A stretch of DNA of 64,000 bases from contig JAGTXK010000021.1 in NCBI GenBank assembly GCA_019096195.1, positions 558,001 through 622,000 on the forward strand. Reading direction: 5' to 3'. A model generated the notes under the pieces. The model saw only the letters and a program-made list of their open reading frames with translations. It had not been told where the DNA came from and ran no database searches. Positions within the stretch are counted from its first letter, which is position 1; every line of letters begins with the position of its first letter. Below, one piece after another: positions 1 to 12,619 of the stretch. This DNA is from Boletus sp. NGJ. Lineage: Eukaryota; Basidiomycota; Agaricomycetes; Boletales; Boletaceae. The translations under genes were made by a program, and so were the position numbers.

Positions 1-999
1 CTGGTGCGATAGGTCAAGGGCTGCGTCCTGTTGTTGTTGGGACGGGAGATCAAGGTCAAGGTCAAGATCTGAAGATTCCTCTTTGTGGTCAGAGGGGGTG
101 TCATTAGTGGGGGGTGTCTCGGCATGTGTGCAAGAGCTCCACCAAGCAGGGTTCAGGGTGGGACATTGGTGAGCAATGGTGGGTGGAGGACTATAACAGT
201 GATAGCCTCAAGGTAGAGAATTTACACCTTTTGTTACGACTACCCTGGGTAGGGATAGGTGTTAACTTGGATAGTCAAGTAGCAACGAGCTACAGAGGTC
301 AAGGAGATAGCTCAGTAGGCTACAAGACAAAAGGTCCCTAGGTAGGGTCAAGGGTTCAATGACAAAGGGTCTTCCTTGTCACGGTCGAGGATTCACTCAC
401 TGAGAGTGAAGTCGAGACGTAGAAGAAGCATCCACTCAAAGTAGAACAACAACTTATAGAGGTCCAGAGGAATGATGATGGAAGTTCACCAAGTAGGTGT
501 AAATTGGGGAATCAACTACAAGCGTGAGGTTTATATACAAAGTAAGCATGGGAAAGGGATGAGTCAGCTGCAGCATCGGAGAGATCCTATGGAGTGGGAA
601 TAGGAAGGGATCTTCTGTATGATGTCAGCATAGAAGTACAAATCATGAGAGAAATGGATTTCAACTACATGGAGTCCCACTGTGTAGTGAATGGTCCAGG
701 GGAAATTAGAAGGACGAGACTAGAGTGAGGATGACTGATGGAAAGTAAAGAAAACAAAGGATGAATTGTAATAGGATGGGGGAGAGTCGGTTAAGGCATA
801 CAGAGAGAGGGGCGATTGCCATCTACCAGTTGGTGTGGTATGGGCAGTAGTTGATTCAGCAGAAGCAAGAGTGGGTGTTGATGTGCTGGGGAATATTAAG
901 GTCAGGATACTGTTTCTAAAGGCGAGCTTGGGTAAGGGTGGCAGATACACAGGCTAGGAGTATGAACAGGGAGGTGTTGTCCTGGGGCATTGATCTCTC
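1..999 (-). mobile_element. Non-coding 3' flank and probable LTR region of the left Gypsy fossil
   Basis: No convincing protein is readable here. It lies directly downstream (on the minus strand) of the chromodomain end of the Gypsy fossil, where the 3' untranslated region and LTR are expected. A TATA-like GTATATAAAC on the minus strand at about 529-538 would suit an LTR promoter. I could not place the LTR ends or a polypurine tract, and the window edge cuts the region. Assignment is inference from position. Confidence 0.4.
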
Positions 1000-3255
1000 T
1001 CAGAGTTTCTGTCGAGTTTTATACTCTGAGAGTATCTTCTTGACATTTCCCAAGTTGGCCTCTGGTTCCCAGGTTCGTTCTGCAGTGGAATACCCTTTCC
1101 AGTGGGTTAGGTATTGCCTTCTTCCTGGTTTTCCCCAATGGTTTATAATGCTGTCCACTTCATACTCCTCTTCTGTTCTGACAAGTTCCAGTGGTGGTTG
1201 AGTGAAATTTGGACCATGTTCCATAGTTTCCTGATACAGGGAAAGTAGGGATGCATGGAACACATTATGGATCTTCCACTGTTTCAGCAACTTGAGTTAG
1301 AATGCCATGGAGGATACCACTTGAGTAATTTCAAATGGTCCAGTACGTTTTGGGGATAGCTTTTGGGATGGAACTTGGAGTTTCAGGTTCTTGGTGTCCA
1401 GCCATACCTTATCTCTGAGCTTCCATGGTTTGAAGTGAGAGTGAACCCTCTTTTTCATTTGTATTTGTGCCAATTTGTGTGCCACTTCTGCTTCTCATCT
1501 TGCTTCCTCCAGGAAAGAGAGTCTTTTCTCTAGGGCTGGTAGGAAGGTTTTTCCAATAGAGGGATACACTCTTGGTTCATATCCAAGAATCAAGGAGAAG
1601 GGCAATTTTCTGGTGACTGAGTGAGTTGTGGAGTTATGAGCAAACTCTGCCATGGGTAGTAATTCCAACCACCTCTGTGGTTGGCAGTCGCAGAATATCC
1701 ATAGGTAGATTTCTAGTTCCTGGTTGTATCGTTCTGTTTCACCATCCATCTGTGGGTGGTAGGCCATGGAGAGGGCGATCTCATAGTTCAAGAGTCTTGC
1801 GAGCTCCCGAGCGAATGCAGATGCAAACTGTGGACTACAATCTGAAACCAGTTTGTCGTGTAAACCATATCATAGGAAGACCTTTTTGAAGAAAAGACAG
1901 GCTATATCAGCCATGTCTATTGTTTTTGTGCAAGGGGCAAGAATTACCCCCTTACTAAGCCCATGGTTGACCATGACCATGACTGAAGCGAAGCCCCCCA
2001 TCGGAGATAGGTCAGTGATTAAATCCACCAAAAGATTCTGGAAAGGGCAGTGTCATTTGAAGGCTAATGGAGTGACTGGGGGAATCATTGGATATATCTG
2101 GACCTTGTTACTTTGACAGGTTGCACAACTGGCAACATATTTGCAGACAAATGTGGTGAGTCCAGGCCACCAGTAGTTCTTGGCCAAGTTGGTGGCAGTT
2201 TGGAGATGTCTGCCATGTCCTCCCTCAAAAGAGGAATGGGTAGATGATACCAATTCCTGTTGGGCCAGGACTGGAACATACATTCGGTTCTTGAAGTATT
2301 GGTTGCCATTGTCAAAGGTCCAGTCTTCTAGTTTTGACTGTTCGAAGAGAGGTCCTCCTTCCTTCATATGTTGTAGGGTGGAGAGTACCAGGAGATTGAA
2401 CTGGGAGGATCCCTTGATTTTCTCAGCCAGTGCCAGGTTGATCATTCATACTTGACAATTAAAAGCTCCAGATGGAAGGAATTGAACATCTTTGTTGTCT
2501 TTGGAAGTGTCTACTTCATTGCAACAAGACAGAGCATTGGCAGGGGCCATTTTGATTCCTGGTAGAGCCTGGTAGACCATATCATAGTCCTGGAGGAACA
2601 AAAACCATCATGCCTGTCATTGAAATAGCTGCTGAGGTTCCTTGAAGAATGTTTAATTCTTGTGATTGGTTAACACTGTCACTGGGTGGGGTGATCCTAG
2701 GAGGTACTGGCACCATTCTTTTAATTCTTGTATGACAGCCAATAGTTCCCTGTCATAAAAAAGATGTTGTAATTTCTCTCGGTCAGAGAGAAAGTCTGGG
2801 AGAGGTAACCACATGGTTGCATGTCTCCATTGTCGTTGTTCTGCATGAGTACTGCTCCTGATGCAGTGAGGAAAGCATCAGTCATGAGGGTGAAGGGTTT
2901 TGATGTATCAGGGAAGGCAGGGATGGGTTTCTTTGTGAATAAAGCTTGAAGGGCTCTGAACAACTTTTCCTGAAGGGCTCCCCATGACCATAACATCATC
3001 TGCTTCGTAAGGTCCAACAGTAGATGTGCAATGTGATAAATTTCTGGTAAAAGTTGTAGAACCCGATGAAGGACTGGATGTCCTTTATATGCACTGGGGG
3101 TTTCCATTGTTTGATGGCATTGAGCTTGACTGGGTCCATCTGGACACTGTCCTTCCCTATTATCATCCCAAGATACTCGACTTCTTTGGCTGAGAAGGTG
3201 CATTTCTCCAGTTTGAGGTACAAAGGCCAAAATCCACAGCAGCCATCTCTGTCCA
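1000..3255 (-). mobile_element. Ty3/Gypsy chromovirus fossil, 5'-truncated
   Basis: Minus-strand remnant of a Ty3/Gypsy pol region. Parts in order: the end of the reverse transcriptase (about 3230-2950), RNase H (about 2940-2600), an integrase H2C2 zinc-binding domain (about 2250-2090), the integrase core (about 1800-1500) and a C-terminal chromodomain (about 1170-1000, with the aromatic residues of a chromo fold), which marks it as a chromovirus. It is broken, with several to about ten breaks, and gag, protease and most of the reverse transcriptase are missing. At about 3255 it meets a retroelement fossil of another lineage. CpG is low, so it is probably old. The reverse transcriptase end closely resembles that of the Gypsy fossil at the right edge of the window, so both belong to one family. 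Confidence 0.85.
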
Positions 3256-3259
3256 ACCT

Positions 3260-4600
3260 TTATCACAATTATATGCCCACCAGCCCTTCTGAAGGTGTCA
3301 TGCAATCTACTTGTCATTGACAACACATTGACAACAAGGCCAATGTCAAACAAAGTGGAGGCATTGACAAAACTTTTTGTAGGAAGAGGTGGTGGAAGGA
3401 TGGAGATACAGTAGCCACACCAAGGCATCTCTAGATGGTTGTGCCACCAAGCAATATCTGCCAAAGCAGTGGGAGGGAGTTTGTGACAAACAAATGGTCT
3501 GAAGGGGTCCTTAAAAGAGACAACAAGGCAATAAAGTGAGGGCAGATTGGAACACTCTTCTGAGACAACCAAAGTGCAGTGCTGTAAAGAGCCAACAACA
3601 GACTGGCACTCTGAGTATGACAGAGGAGCTGGGAACCCAAGAGTGAAGGTGATCAAGATATTTTGACTTCTTCTTACCAGGAATGCAGACTGTCTTGTTG
3701 GCAAGGTCCCAAGTAAATCTCAGATAAGGAAAGGAAGTATTGAAAGAAAGGCACTTGAATGGGGACCATGGCCATCCTAAGGTCTCAGTGACTGAGTGAA
3801 TTAGGGCCTCATTGTAAGAAAAGGACCAGGATCCATTTGGAGTCTAGGGGCCCTAATGAAAATACAAAAAAGAATATGAAAGAGGCAAAAGATGTTCACC
3901 TTTGAATAGTGAAAAAAGACAAAATTGTCTGACCAATGGGTGAGGTCATCCACCTCAGTGTACCAGTAGATAGCCACAATGCCACTATCTGGGCATTTGA
4001 AGAGAAAGAAGGAAGAAGCACCTCTGAAGAAGGCATAGTGGTTGATGTAGACAAGTGGTTCTGATGTGAAATCTAGTGAAATCTAGATGAGGTGTTGATC
4101 CTCTGGAGCTAGAGAGGAATGATGATGGGCTGCCTCGACATCAAAGATTGCAGCTTGAGAACCTAGGGAGGCATGAGCAATCAGGAACCAGCAATCACTG
4201 AATGTACCCCAATCAACCTCAAAAGGAAAGATATCAATTAGGGAGTTTATCAAAGGAATGAGTGAATTACCATGGGGAAAGGAGTGGTTTTGAATTCAGT
4301 TTTGGGATAATACCCAGCAGGCTATAGTGAAAAGGGCCAATTAAAGACTCTAGGGCAGAAACAGAAAAAGGACCTGAGTAGCAGCCCTCTGCAATCTTAG
4401 AATTAACATAGTTTAAAATAAAGTTGCAGTGTTTGTGGGCTGAGTAGTGGTTCAGGGGCAAGAAAAAGAATAGAAATCTGGGACACTGAGATGCCAGCCA
4501 AAGCAAAGGCCTTTTGGGACATCCACAAAGGCTTCTAGCACCCCAGCATTGTGAAGCAGGTGTTCCCAAGCCTGCCACTAGTAAGGGGTGATTATGCATA
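3260..4600 (-). mobile_element. Reverse transcriptase/RNase H fossil of a second lineage (DIRS-like?)
   Basis: A minus-strand stretch with a different type of retroelement polymerase. Recognisable parts are a reverse transcriptase resembling a family common in mushroom genomes (upstream part about 4600-3900) and a connection/RNase H-like part with paired tryptophans (about 3640-3350). This type is familiar to me from tyrosine-recombinase (DIRS-like) retroelements of Agaricomycetes, but that label is from memory and no recombinase is visible. It is broken, with roughly five or more breaks, and CpG-poor, so old. It abuts the Gypsy fossil; one open frame happens to run across that junction and is not a gene. 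Confidence 0.5.
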
Positions 4601-4650
4601 GCAAATCACTGGGGACACTCCTAATGAAAGAAACAACCAATGAACCGAAG

Positions 4651-5215
4651 GATGAAGCCTAGACCTGATATTTCAAGCATTGCCAACTATAGCAATATGC
4701 AAGGAAGTGAGAGGCAATATTAAGACTAAGGGAAACATGGTACTCTACTGGCTACTTATATACTACCAGTAGCGGTGCACAGATCATGCTATACTATGAT
4801 GTTGTAGGTACTGGATATGACATCACAGAAGCAAGAAAATGTTAATATCCAATAGCAAAAGAAATGTGAGCAGGAATGAGGTGTGTGTGATATACATGCA
4901 TGTAAGTGAAAGGTAGTCCATGGTGTTCTGGAATGTGGCTACATTGTGATATATCAAAGGGGTTAATAGATAGGAATGCAAAGATGACATGAAAGGGAAG
5001 TGAAAAAGAAATGCTTAAGGCATTACATGGATTGATTGTTGGATATGGTATTAAAACAGGATCTTATTGGGAGGTGGATTGAATCTTGTCTAATGTATCT
5101 GTGGTGGATCTAATAAATAACCTTGTGACAGTATCGTGGGATAGCATTGGTGATCTACAGTGTGAGCTGAGAATCAGGGGATCAAAAGGAGGATCACCAT
5201 GGGGCACTAGGTTGG
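4651..5215 (+). repeat. Dispersed repeat D, copy 1 (CpG-decayed)
   Basis: Aligns over about 550 bp in the same orientation with 32850-33420. Shared landmarks include CATGGTACTCTACTGGCTAC and a TGGGATAGC block near the right end. Nearly every CG of the other copy is TG or CA here. It could be an LTR or untranslated part of a retroelement; the ends are not sharp enough to decide. Confidence 0.75.
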
Positions 5216-5224
5216 GTGAGAGTC

Positions 5225-5834
5225 TTTCTCCCTATAATTTGCCTGAAGTCACCACAGCCATAGCATCAGCCTTGCCCACTTCATGCACACCATTGATGGA
5301 TGGTTGTACTTTATTCTCATAGTAGAGGCTTACTTTCTGAGGCTTGCACACACAAACATCTTTCAAGTATATCAGATTGGCTATCAACGCTGTGTAGATT
5401 TTGGCATCTGCATCCATTGCTACTCAAGACTTTCTTTTGGCCCTCCACTTCTTTCATAACTTGTTACACAATTGCTAACATAAATCCATTAGCATGATGG
5501 CCTCAACATCCCCATGCTTGGTATATACATCTTTATGGTTTTCCACTGCTGTGACAAGCTCATTTTTTTATTTCACTGATAGTTTTGTTGCACTAGGTGT
5601 ATCTGGCAACAAGAATGCTCACTTGGGATATTTTGCAAACCAGTGTTCAAAGAATGGTGCCCAAAAGCTGCTATAGTTCTGCTTTGCCTGACATTGCTCA
5701 AGTTGATTGAAAAATTTCTGCAGGAATAACTCCTGCTTGAGACTCACCATGTTGTCAGTGACATCTTTGGCTTCAGCTAGGTCCAGCATTGCACACAGTG
5801 GGAGAGAAATGTGGACACAGTGAGAGAGATGCAA
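5225..5834 (-). pseudogene. Remnant of an unrecognised mushroom gene family
   Basis: The minus strand reads a broken protein with a motif of the form FWAPFFEHWFAKYPK followed by a proline-containing PDTP segment. A similar motif (aromatic pair, W, KWPE, then PD) opens the unknown gene at 26100-23885, so the two seem related. Stops interrupt the frame at about 5590, 5510 and 5430. I do not recognise a function; such proteins are frequent near transposons in Agaricomycete genomes. No promoter or partner gene is evident. Confidence 0.35.
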
Positions 5835-6950
5835 TAGGAGAGAAACATGGAAAATGGGAGAAACATGCCAAAATGCATCAGATGGAAAGGTCTCCCTTTA
5901 CAAGGAAGACATGTATGGTTACTGACTGTTTGTCAGCCCTCTGATGTATCATTCTCTGGACATCTTTGCTGATGAATGTGGCTAGATTGACAGGCTTGCA
6001 AGTTAACATGAAGTTTCCTGGCACCAACGCAGCCAAAGACTGTTCTCAAGAAGCTTCACTAATTGCTGGTTTGTTTGTCTTTCTACAGACTATCTTCACA
6101 CCCTCTCTATAGGTAATCGTTTCAGTTCGTCAGAGTCACAGTGGTGAATGGCTATGTCAGTTTCAATGATCATTCCTCTACATATACCATATTATTCTGG
6201 TCACTTCAGCACAGGTAATCGCCAGAGATAGATGTATGGCTGAATATGCCACAATGGCCATGAAGGTCAGTAGCCACTTGATTCCACTGCAATAATTGAT
6301 AGCCGCCTGTTGATTCTGCCACAAAAATTGATAGCTTGCATTAGTGGTAGCAGATTTATAACAGGTAGGCACCCCTCACTCTGTCATTTTGATATCTGGT
6401 TGTCAACATTATGATCTCATAAATCTCCCATCACATGTGCAGCCAGAGTCACCAGACTAAATCTCCTATCACATGAGGTGACCAAGGAGACATCAGTTTT
6501 GTTCTATGAGCTCTCTTTCCACGTTGGTCATATGATGGTATTATTTGTAGTGAACATTATTTCCAGGATTAATTAATGGTACCACAAATGAACTGAATAT
6601 TGCAGCTATGAGGTGCATGAGTCACTATACCAGAGATCTAAGCCACCAACTCTTGGTATGCATCTAGTAGTAATTATCATTCACTCTTAGTCATGACATG
6701 TGACTTTTTTATTTGTCCATGTGGCTATCTGACATTCTCAACTTCGACACTCACAATGCCATGTCCAAAGGTATATGCAACTTTGCAGGAATGGCAGCTT
6801 GCAGCTTGAGCATCATGTGCAAAATACTATGACCAGTGAGTTTCTTTGTTTGAAACAGACTTGATCTATCTTGACACTGGAATCAAGCCATCGAGCTGAA
6901 ATGAATGTGAAGGTGAGATTCAAGTGATTGAAGGGATGAGCTGTACCCAG
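5835..6950. other. No gene recognised
   Basis: AT-rich, CpG-poor sequence with only short open frames on both strands. I see no conserved motif, RNA gene or repeat shared with the rest of the window. It may be old transposon debris lying between the remnants on either side. Confidence 0.4.
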
Positions 6951-6952
6951 GT

Positions 6953-7306
6953 ATGCCATTGAAAACCCTCACAGTTTTATTGCACACTTATTGTCTTGAC
7001 AGCTTCATTGATCCTTCAGGTCTCCATTCACTCATGGATTTGCTGACTTTAGACTACATCACTACCAAGAATTACAGTAGAATCAATGCTGTACACACAG
7101 CCATGGAGGAGGTTGAGAAGGCTATTAGATGTACCATTGCAAGTTTGCCATGCAAATTGGAGGAGCTGTGCATTCTGCAGGCAACTGTTAGAAGAACTCT
7201 CAGGGTTATGGACAATTTATTGTGCAGTGTGATGGAGGATTTGAATATTGCAGAGATGTGGCTGCATGGTGTGCTACTCTACCAGTCACTTGAAACTACA
7301 TGGTAA
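6953..7306 (+). CDS. Short unrecognised open frame (117 codons)
   Basis: An open frame opening with methionine, rich in Leu, Glu and Met, predicted mainly helical. It has no domain I recognise, no signal peptide and no clear introns. It lies about 0.7 kb upstream of the KDZ transposase remnant on the same strand and could be a fragment of that element or of an unrelated transposon. It may also be a chance frame in old DNA. Confidence 0.2.
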   Translation: MPLKTLTVLLHTYCLDSFIDPSGLHSLMDLLTLDYITTKNYSRINAVHTAMEEVEKAIRCTIASLPCKLEELCILQATVRRTLRVMDNLLCSVMEDLNIAEMWLHGVLLYQSLETTW

Positions 7307-7480
7307 TTCATGCCCTTCTACACAGGTTGCCACAAGGATTTCCCACCAACATCATTGTGACAAAAATGACATGACTAGCTATTGGACCTTTGCATTTGAT
7401 TACCTGCAGCAAAATTGATACCAAAGTGCACTCAACTGAATGTGATCCACCTCCAGAGTTTCCACAAGTGCTAAGATACA

Positions 7481-7772
7481 TTAGTTGCATTCGAGATGTG
7501 TGCAGGACAGCACAACATAGAAGTCACCCCAAATCTTCTTCATCTTATCTCTCTGCTGCTCACTCAACTCAACCTCCTCAGGGATGTCAGAGAAGACCAA
7601 CACTTTGACTGGCCATCTAGTTTCGAAGTTGAAGATAAGCTTGATAAAGTACTTGAGCTGTTCCTCACTCAAGGCAAATTTCCAATTGTCTCTTTGATAA
7701 AAGCAGTCCACAATCCATGCCATCTGGTTGGTATGGAGGTTGAATGGGTAAATGTTGTAAGCATGCTGATTG
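7481..7772 (-). pseudogene. Conserved-looking fragment of an unknown protein
   Basis: The minus strand reads uninterrupted for about 95 residues from YPFNLHTNQMAW through a WPVKVLVFSDIPEEVELSEQQ block. The alternation of aromatic and charged positions and the even composition look like real protein. Beyond 7481 the frame is full of stops, and nothing joins it upstream of 7772. It is opposite in strand to the KDZ remnant, so it is probably a separate exon remnant. Function unknown. Confidence 0.3.
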
Positions 7773-8029
7773 TGTGCTTGCTGGCCTGGCTGCAGGTAGT
7801 AAGTCTAAATAAGTCACAGGGGGGCAAACAACTTACATTTATTTTAGCTCGAAGGATAATCATTAACACTTGCTGGCAGGTCCTCACCAACTTTTTATGA
7901 GTCCCACCCAGAAGGCCTTTCTCACTTAGAAGGCATAGTCATGTATCATTATTACTAAGTGTTTCATTTTATCTTGATCTTTATTACACTCACTCCAGCC
8001 CTTCTTTTTTCTTTTCCCTCATGTCTTGC

Positions 8030-11000
8030 AAGTAGGCCTTCAAGAAGCCTCGCCTTGTCAAGTTTGATGATCCAATGGCTGGAGAAGAGGTGGAATACAG
8101 GTGACATCACATATTCCGCACTTGTGAAGAAGGTGATGTTTCTGTCTGAACAGCATTTATTGCTGCTAAGGCATTCAAGTCAAATGTTGACAAACTACCT
8201 GCCATGGTAGACACCTTGTACAATGCTTGGCAAGAAGTTGGACAATCAGATGAACTCACTGAACCTTTGGAGACCAATGGAGATACCAGTGTGCAAAGAA
8301 GAAAGAAAATGGCCAGGGTGAGTGTAATTCATCAGCACATATACTCATTTCATGTGCAACTTTTTGCCACTAACAGGAGCACCATCTACTGCAGTGGCTT
8401 CCTGAACAAAATGCTTTTCTTGATGAATTTATCTGCCTTGAAGGCCAAGGAGGTGAAGAATGTGAAGCTTGTAATTGTGGCAGTAATGCTTCCCCTCAAT
8501 ACCATTGCAAAGATTGTTTCAAAATGGATCTAACATGTGCTGCATGTATCCTGGCACGTCATATTACCTGTCCACTCCATAAAATTGAGGTAAGATTTTT
8601 ATTTCTATGTCCCCACCATTAATTTTAAATAATGCAAATAGAAGTGGAACAGTGACTACTTCCAATGTGTAAAGCTCAAGCACTTGGGACTTCATGTCCA
8701 ATTGGAACACCCTCTGGATGTTGTGTGCTATAATTACAAACTGGCTCCTGGAGATAACTTTGTGGTAATTGACACTAACAGTTTACATGAAATTAGCTTG
8801 GACTTCTGCAGGTGTGAGCAAGCACAAACACCATACAAATAACTCCTTCACAGGTGTTGATTCTCTTCAACCACAACAGAGCCCTATACTATAGTGACAT
8901 TCTCAGTTCTAAAGAATTTTCATTTGCTGTCATTGGGGTCCAAGGTACCTGCTTACAAGTTTTATTACAGCCTTGCGTGACTTACTGACAACATGGGGTT
9001 TGTGGAAGTTCAAGTATATATGTTCTTTTATTTTTCATTTTCTATTACTGACAATACATAGGATCATTATAGCACTTTCATGTGGATGACATGAGAATAC
9101 TGCCACCTGAAGCAACTCAAAGAGGGCATGATCCGAAGGGCATAGAAGCCATACAAGAAGGCAAGTGTGCTGTAAAATGTCCCCACCTGTCCCCATCCAG
9201 GGATTAACTTGCCATGTGGTTGGAAGACAAAGGATGCTTTGCAAGGGTTTGTGTTCCCTTCAATTCCATAGGTCATGGTTACTGATGAATTATTTTTAGC
9301 TGGATCTATGCTCTCTTCATCACAATCAATGCAAATTTTCGCTGAAAATGGAAAATGGAATTGTTGGACCACACTGATCCAAGCCTCAACCACAAATGGA
9401 TATACTTCATTGAAGAGGAATCTTACAAGGCATACTTGAGGGCTTAAGTGAACGTCTGTCAAAAGGTGAGTAAATTTGTAGACGTGACAACAAATGCTAA
9501 TATCCCTAATAGCAAAGTACATGTGTCAGCCACAATGCTGTCAATATGGCCAACTCAAAATCATCACATAGACTGGCAGCTACTGGGGTCGGGACTATAG
9601 ACTGTGCACTACATGAAATGAAGTTGCCCAATGGCGTCAGTGATCTTCAGAACAGAGAAAGATAAGTATGTTATCTTTGATTATTGTTATTGCACATTTA
9701 TTAGACAGATACATAAACATGGACTATCTTGTCTTCTCAGCCATTGCACACATTGCACTTATTATGTTCAACTTTTCATATGATATTGTATGTTAGTGGC
9801 ACAAGAAGCTGTGGACCCATGTGTCCACCATGCCAGAATGAATCTGTCTGAAGGACAAAAGCAAGATCATTTGTTTTTTTGTTCCAAAGTTTCATGAAGG
9901 CCCATGTACAAAACTGTCAGACTAATTTCTCATTTAACTTCTTACATTGGGTAGGCTGAATTGATGGGGAAGCGCCTGAACACAGCTGGTTGATGTTCAA
10001 CCATATGGCTTCAAGCACAAAAGAAATTGGACCTGGTGCACACCATGATCACCTCAACAATCACTTCAGGGATTCTAATTGGAAGAAACAGATTTGTTTT
10101 GGTATGCAGTGTTCGTCATTAGCCAGGATGCTAACTTTATATCCTTGCAGGTAAAAGTATGTTATGTAAATTAACTGAAGGTCTATGGAGTGCACAGCTT
10201 CATGGTCTTGAACTTGAGGTACTTGAGGCTACCATTGAACTGATGCTGATATAAAAATGAACCATTGAATTGCAAATTTGGGAAGATGACAAGTCGAGAC
10301 TCAATCCATTTAAAAACCACATAACCTGTAAGTGTTCAATACAATGGTCACATTCATATTACAGAGTGTTTCAATACTATTCAGCCATGACACAGTTTGC
10401 CATCAGGCAGCGTCTTATGGAGCAGGAAGCATGTGATCTACAAGAAGAAGTAGACAAGTTGATGCACATGGATATCTCACCTTTCATATTGATCACATTT
10501 AGGTTGGACATTTAAGACTTACAGTAAGTGCCATCTTTTGGTGATTGACATGAACATACATCTGACTGTCACAAGATGCTGATTGACTAGAGATAGAGGT
10601 GAACTAGGATTGCATGTGACTGACCTACAGAAGAGTAACATTACCACACATCAGAATGCTCTCTAAAGGAGAATAGGTGGATGGATGCAAGTGCAGTTAT
10701 TATACATACCTTCAGTGGTAGCACTGCATTCCATGGCAAGTAACAATGTTGAAACCAACACTGTAGGGAGGGTCAAACTCTGGTTCCCCTTGGAATTTAG
10801 TCCAGGCACTCCTTATAATGACCAATTGAGGACCATTGAATGGGAGCTGAGGTACTCGCAAGCTAATGGTGCCCTCAATGAGGTTTGTCAGGGCATTTCA
10901 TTCAGTTACATGCTGTTACACCGGGTAACAATGTGACACGTTCCCATATAATCAACCCTGTTTGATTATAGGACTAGCAGGACTTGAGGGGAAAATACCT

Positions 11001-12592
11001 CCAGAGGCCCAATGATTCCTCTGACTGGGGACTGACTGCTAGCTTTACATAGAGTGTCCTGGTTGCCTCTATGACCAATGGCAAAGTCTTGGATTTACCT
11101 ACAGTGGCACAATCCTCTGAGAAGGAAGGGCAGACTGGATGCGAAGGCCAGAAACTAGATCTCTGGGCTTACACAGCCTAGTGCTGGTGGCAGAGTCCCA
11201 GGCTTGCAGGGTTAGTGGTGGAGTTCTGACCGATACAGGCCAACCTCTGTTGGCATTGGAGTTGCCGAAGCTTTAGAAGTGGGTTCGTACGGCAACAAGG
11301 CCACATAAGTGCACAGTGATGAGGAAGACGATCATGAGTACAAGGGCGATCACCTCCAGAGCGGGAGCGAGCTTCTGAGGTGAAGTGGAACTGGTAGCAG
11401 GAGAAGCTGGTAGATTACACGGGAAGGAGTGTAGATCTAGGTTAAGGTTACATGAAGGGCCAGTGTCTCTATTTATAGGCCCTACCCATCTAGGGCAGGC
11501 TTCGCATTGTATATGGTAATCATAAGTTGCAGACTAAAGATTACCATAAAGGATCTAGGCATCAGTCAAATGGAGATTTGGAATACTAGGATGTGTGTGA
11601 GAGAACACAGCCAAGGAGGCAATGTCTATGATCAAATCAGAAAGAGATGAAAGGCATATATCAATGAAATAGGAAGGCAGTGTCCAAACCAAATAGGTAA
11701 CTTCCTAGAAAGGGAGTTCCAAATGGAGCGATGCCTGAGTTGGTGTCATGGGGGAGTCCCAGGGGAATCCCTGGTCCGAGTCGAAGAACAAGTCGTCCCA
11801 TAGTCCTATGGGGGTGAAGGTAGAGGAAAAGATGTACGCCCTTCAGTGACCATAACACATGCTCATGCTAACCACACCATTAACGAGGTTTGTCACACCA
11901 TTCAGTTGCATGCTCATTTCACTATTTTCAAAATAAACAATATTTGTGGTCAGCATGCTAATACATGTGTACATCCTACTTTCAACCATGCAGAAAGGAA
12001 AAAACAACAAAATAAGGCTGAGTACACTGCCCCTTGTCAAGCTTTAATCATGCTGGGCATGTCTCTCAACAAGGAGGGGTGGGAGGATTACCTGCATTCA
12101 TTGCATGATAGTGACATGAGACATATAACCAACATGCTAGATTATGAGACAGAGGGGACAAGAAATTTATCATGGATTTGGAAAGTACCTGGTGTTTTGG
12201 GCAACACAGATAACAGTTTTCATGATTGTACACTCTTGCTCTTGTGTGCTTGAATGATTACTAATTCAGATTGGGTTTGTGCATCAAGTGGTGCAAAGCA
12301 CATGCATGAGCAGCTTGCTAGGTAGAGGACATTGTGCTTCTCAGAGAAGAAATGTGTAGGATCTTAGCATTTTTGAAATGGGAGGGCAACCTATGGATGC
12401 AGTGTGTGTCTGCTTGTACCTTCGAGAAAGAGGCTGACTGTGAGGGGTCATCAGCTTATGCTAAATGATAGGCAGCACTCCAACTTGCTATGTTTTCTAC
12501 ATTTGAGTCTACTTGGAAGGGTATCAGACAGATGGGCAAGATATCAAATACAAGTCGTGAAGTATGATAAATCATCAATAAAGTACTGTTAA
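8030..12592 (+). pseudogene. KDZ-type DNA transposase with CxC2-like cysteine cluster, decayed
   Basis: Transposase of the Kyakuja-Dileera-Zisupton superfamily described in fungi. The N-terminal region (about 8030-8317) is followed by a CxC2-type cysteine cluster (about 8377-8590, with repeated CxxC and a C...H pair near ITCPLHKIE), then a conserved WN...DTNSLHEISLDFC block (8642-8830), the core with its FNFSYDIVC-WHKKLW motif near 9760-9800, and a helical C-terminal part (10380-12590) carrying W...KVPGV and IKWCKAHA motifs. Introns at 8318-8376 and 8590-8641 still have GT-AG ends and restore the expected frame. Many stops and frameshifts lie between about 8960 and 10700, so it is dead. A solo LTR (10914-11857) splits the C-terminal part and the protein resumes after it. 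CpG is scarce. An array of short palindromic motifs follows immediately. Confidence 0.85.
10914..11857 (-). mobile_element. Solo LTR, family A, copy 1
   Basis: 944-bp solo LTR on the minus strand, starting TGTTACACCGGG and ending ACCATAACA. It is bounded by the perfect 5-bp duplication CATGC at 10909-10913 and 11858-11862. It interrupts the KDZ transposase remnant. It has the family's TATA box (CTATTTATAG as read here, near 11470). There is no internal retroelement sequence, as expected after recombination between two LTRs. Confidence 0.92.
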
Positions 12593-12619
12593 CATTGTCT
12601 CTGTGTGACATTTCACTGA

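Noticed and set aside
2721-3704. 327-codon minus-strand open frame as a single gene
   Set aside because: It runs by chance across the junction of two different retroelement fossils and is not a host gene.
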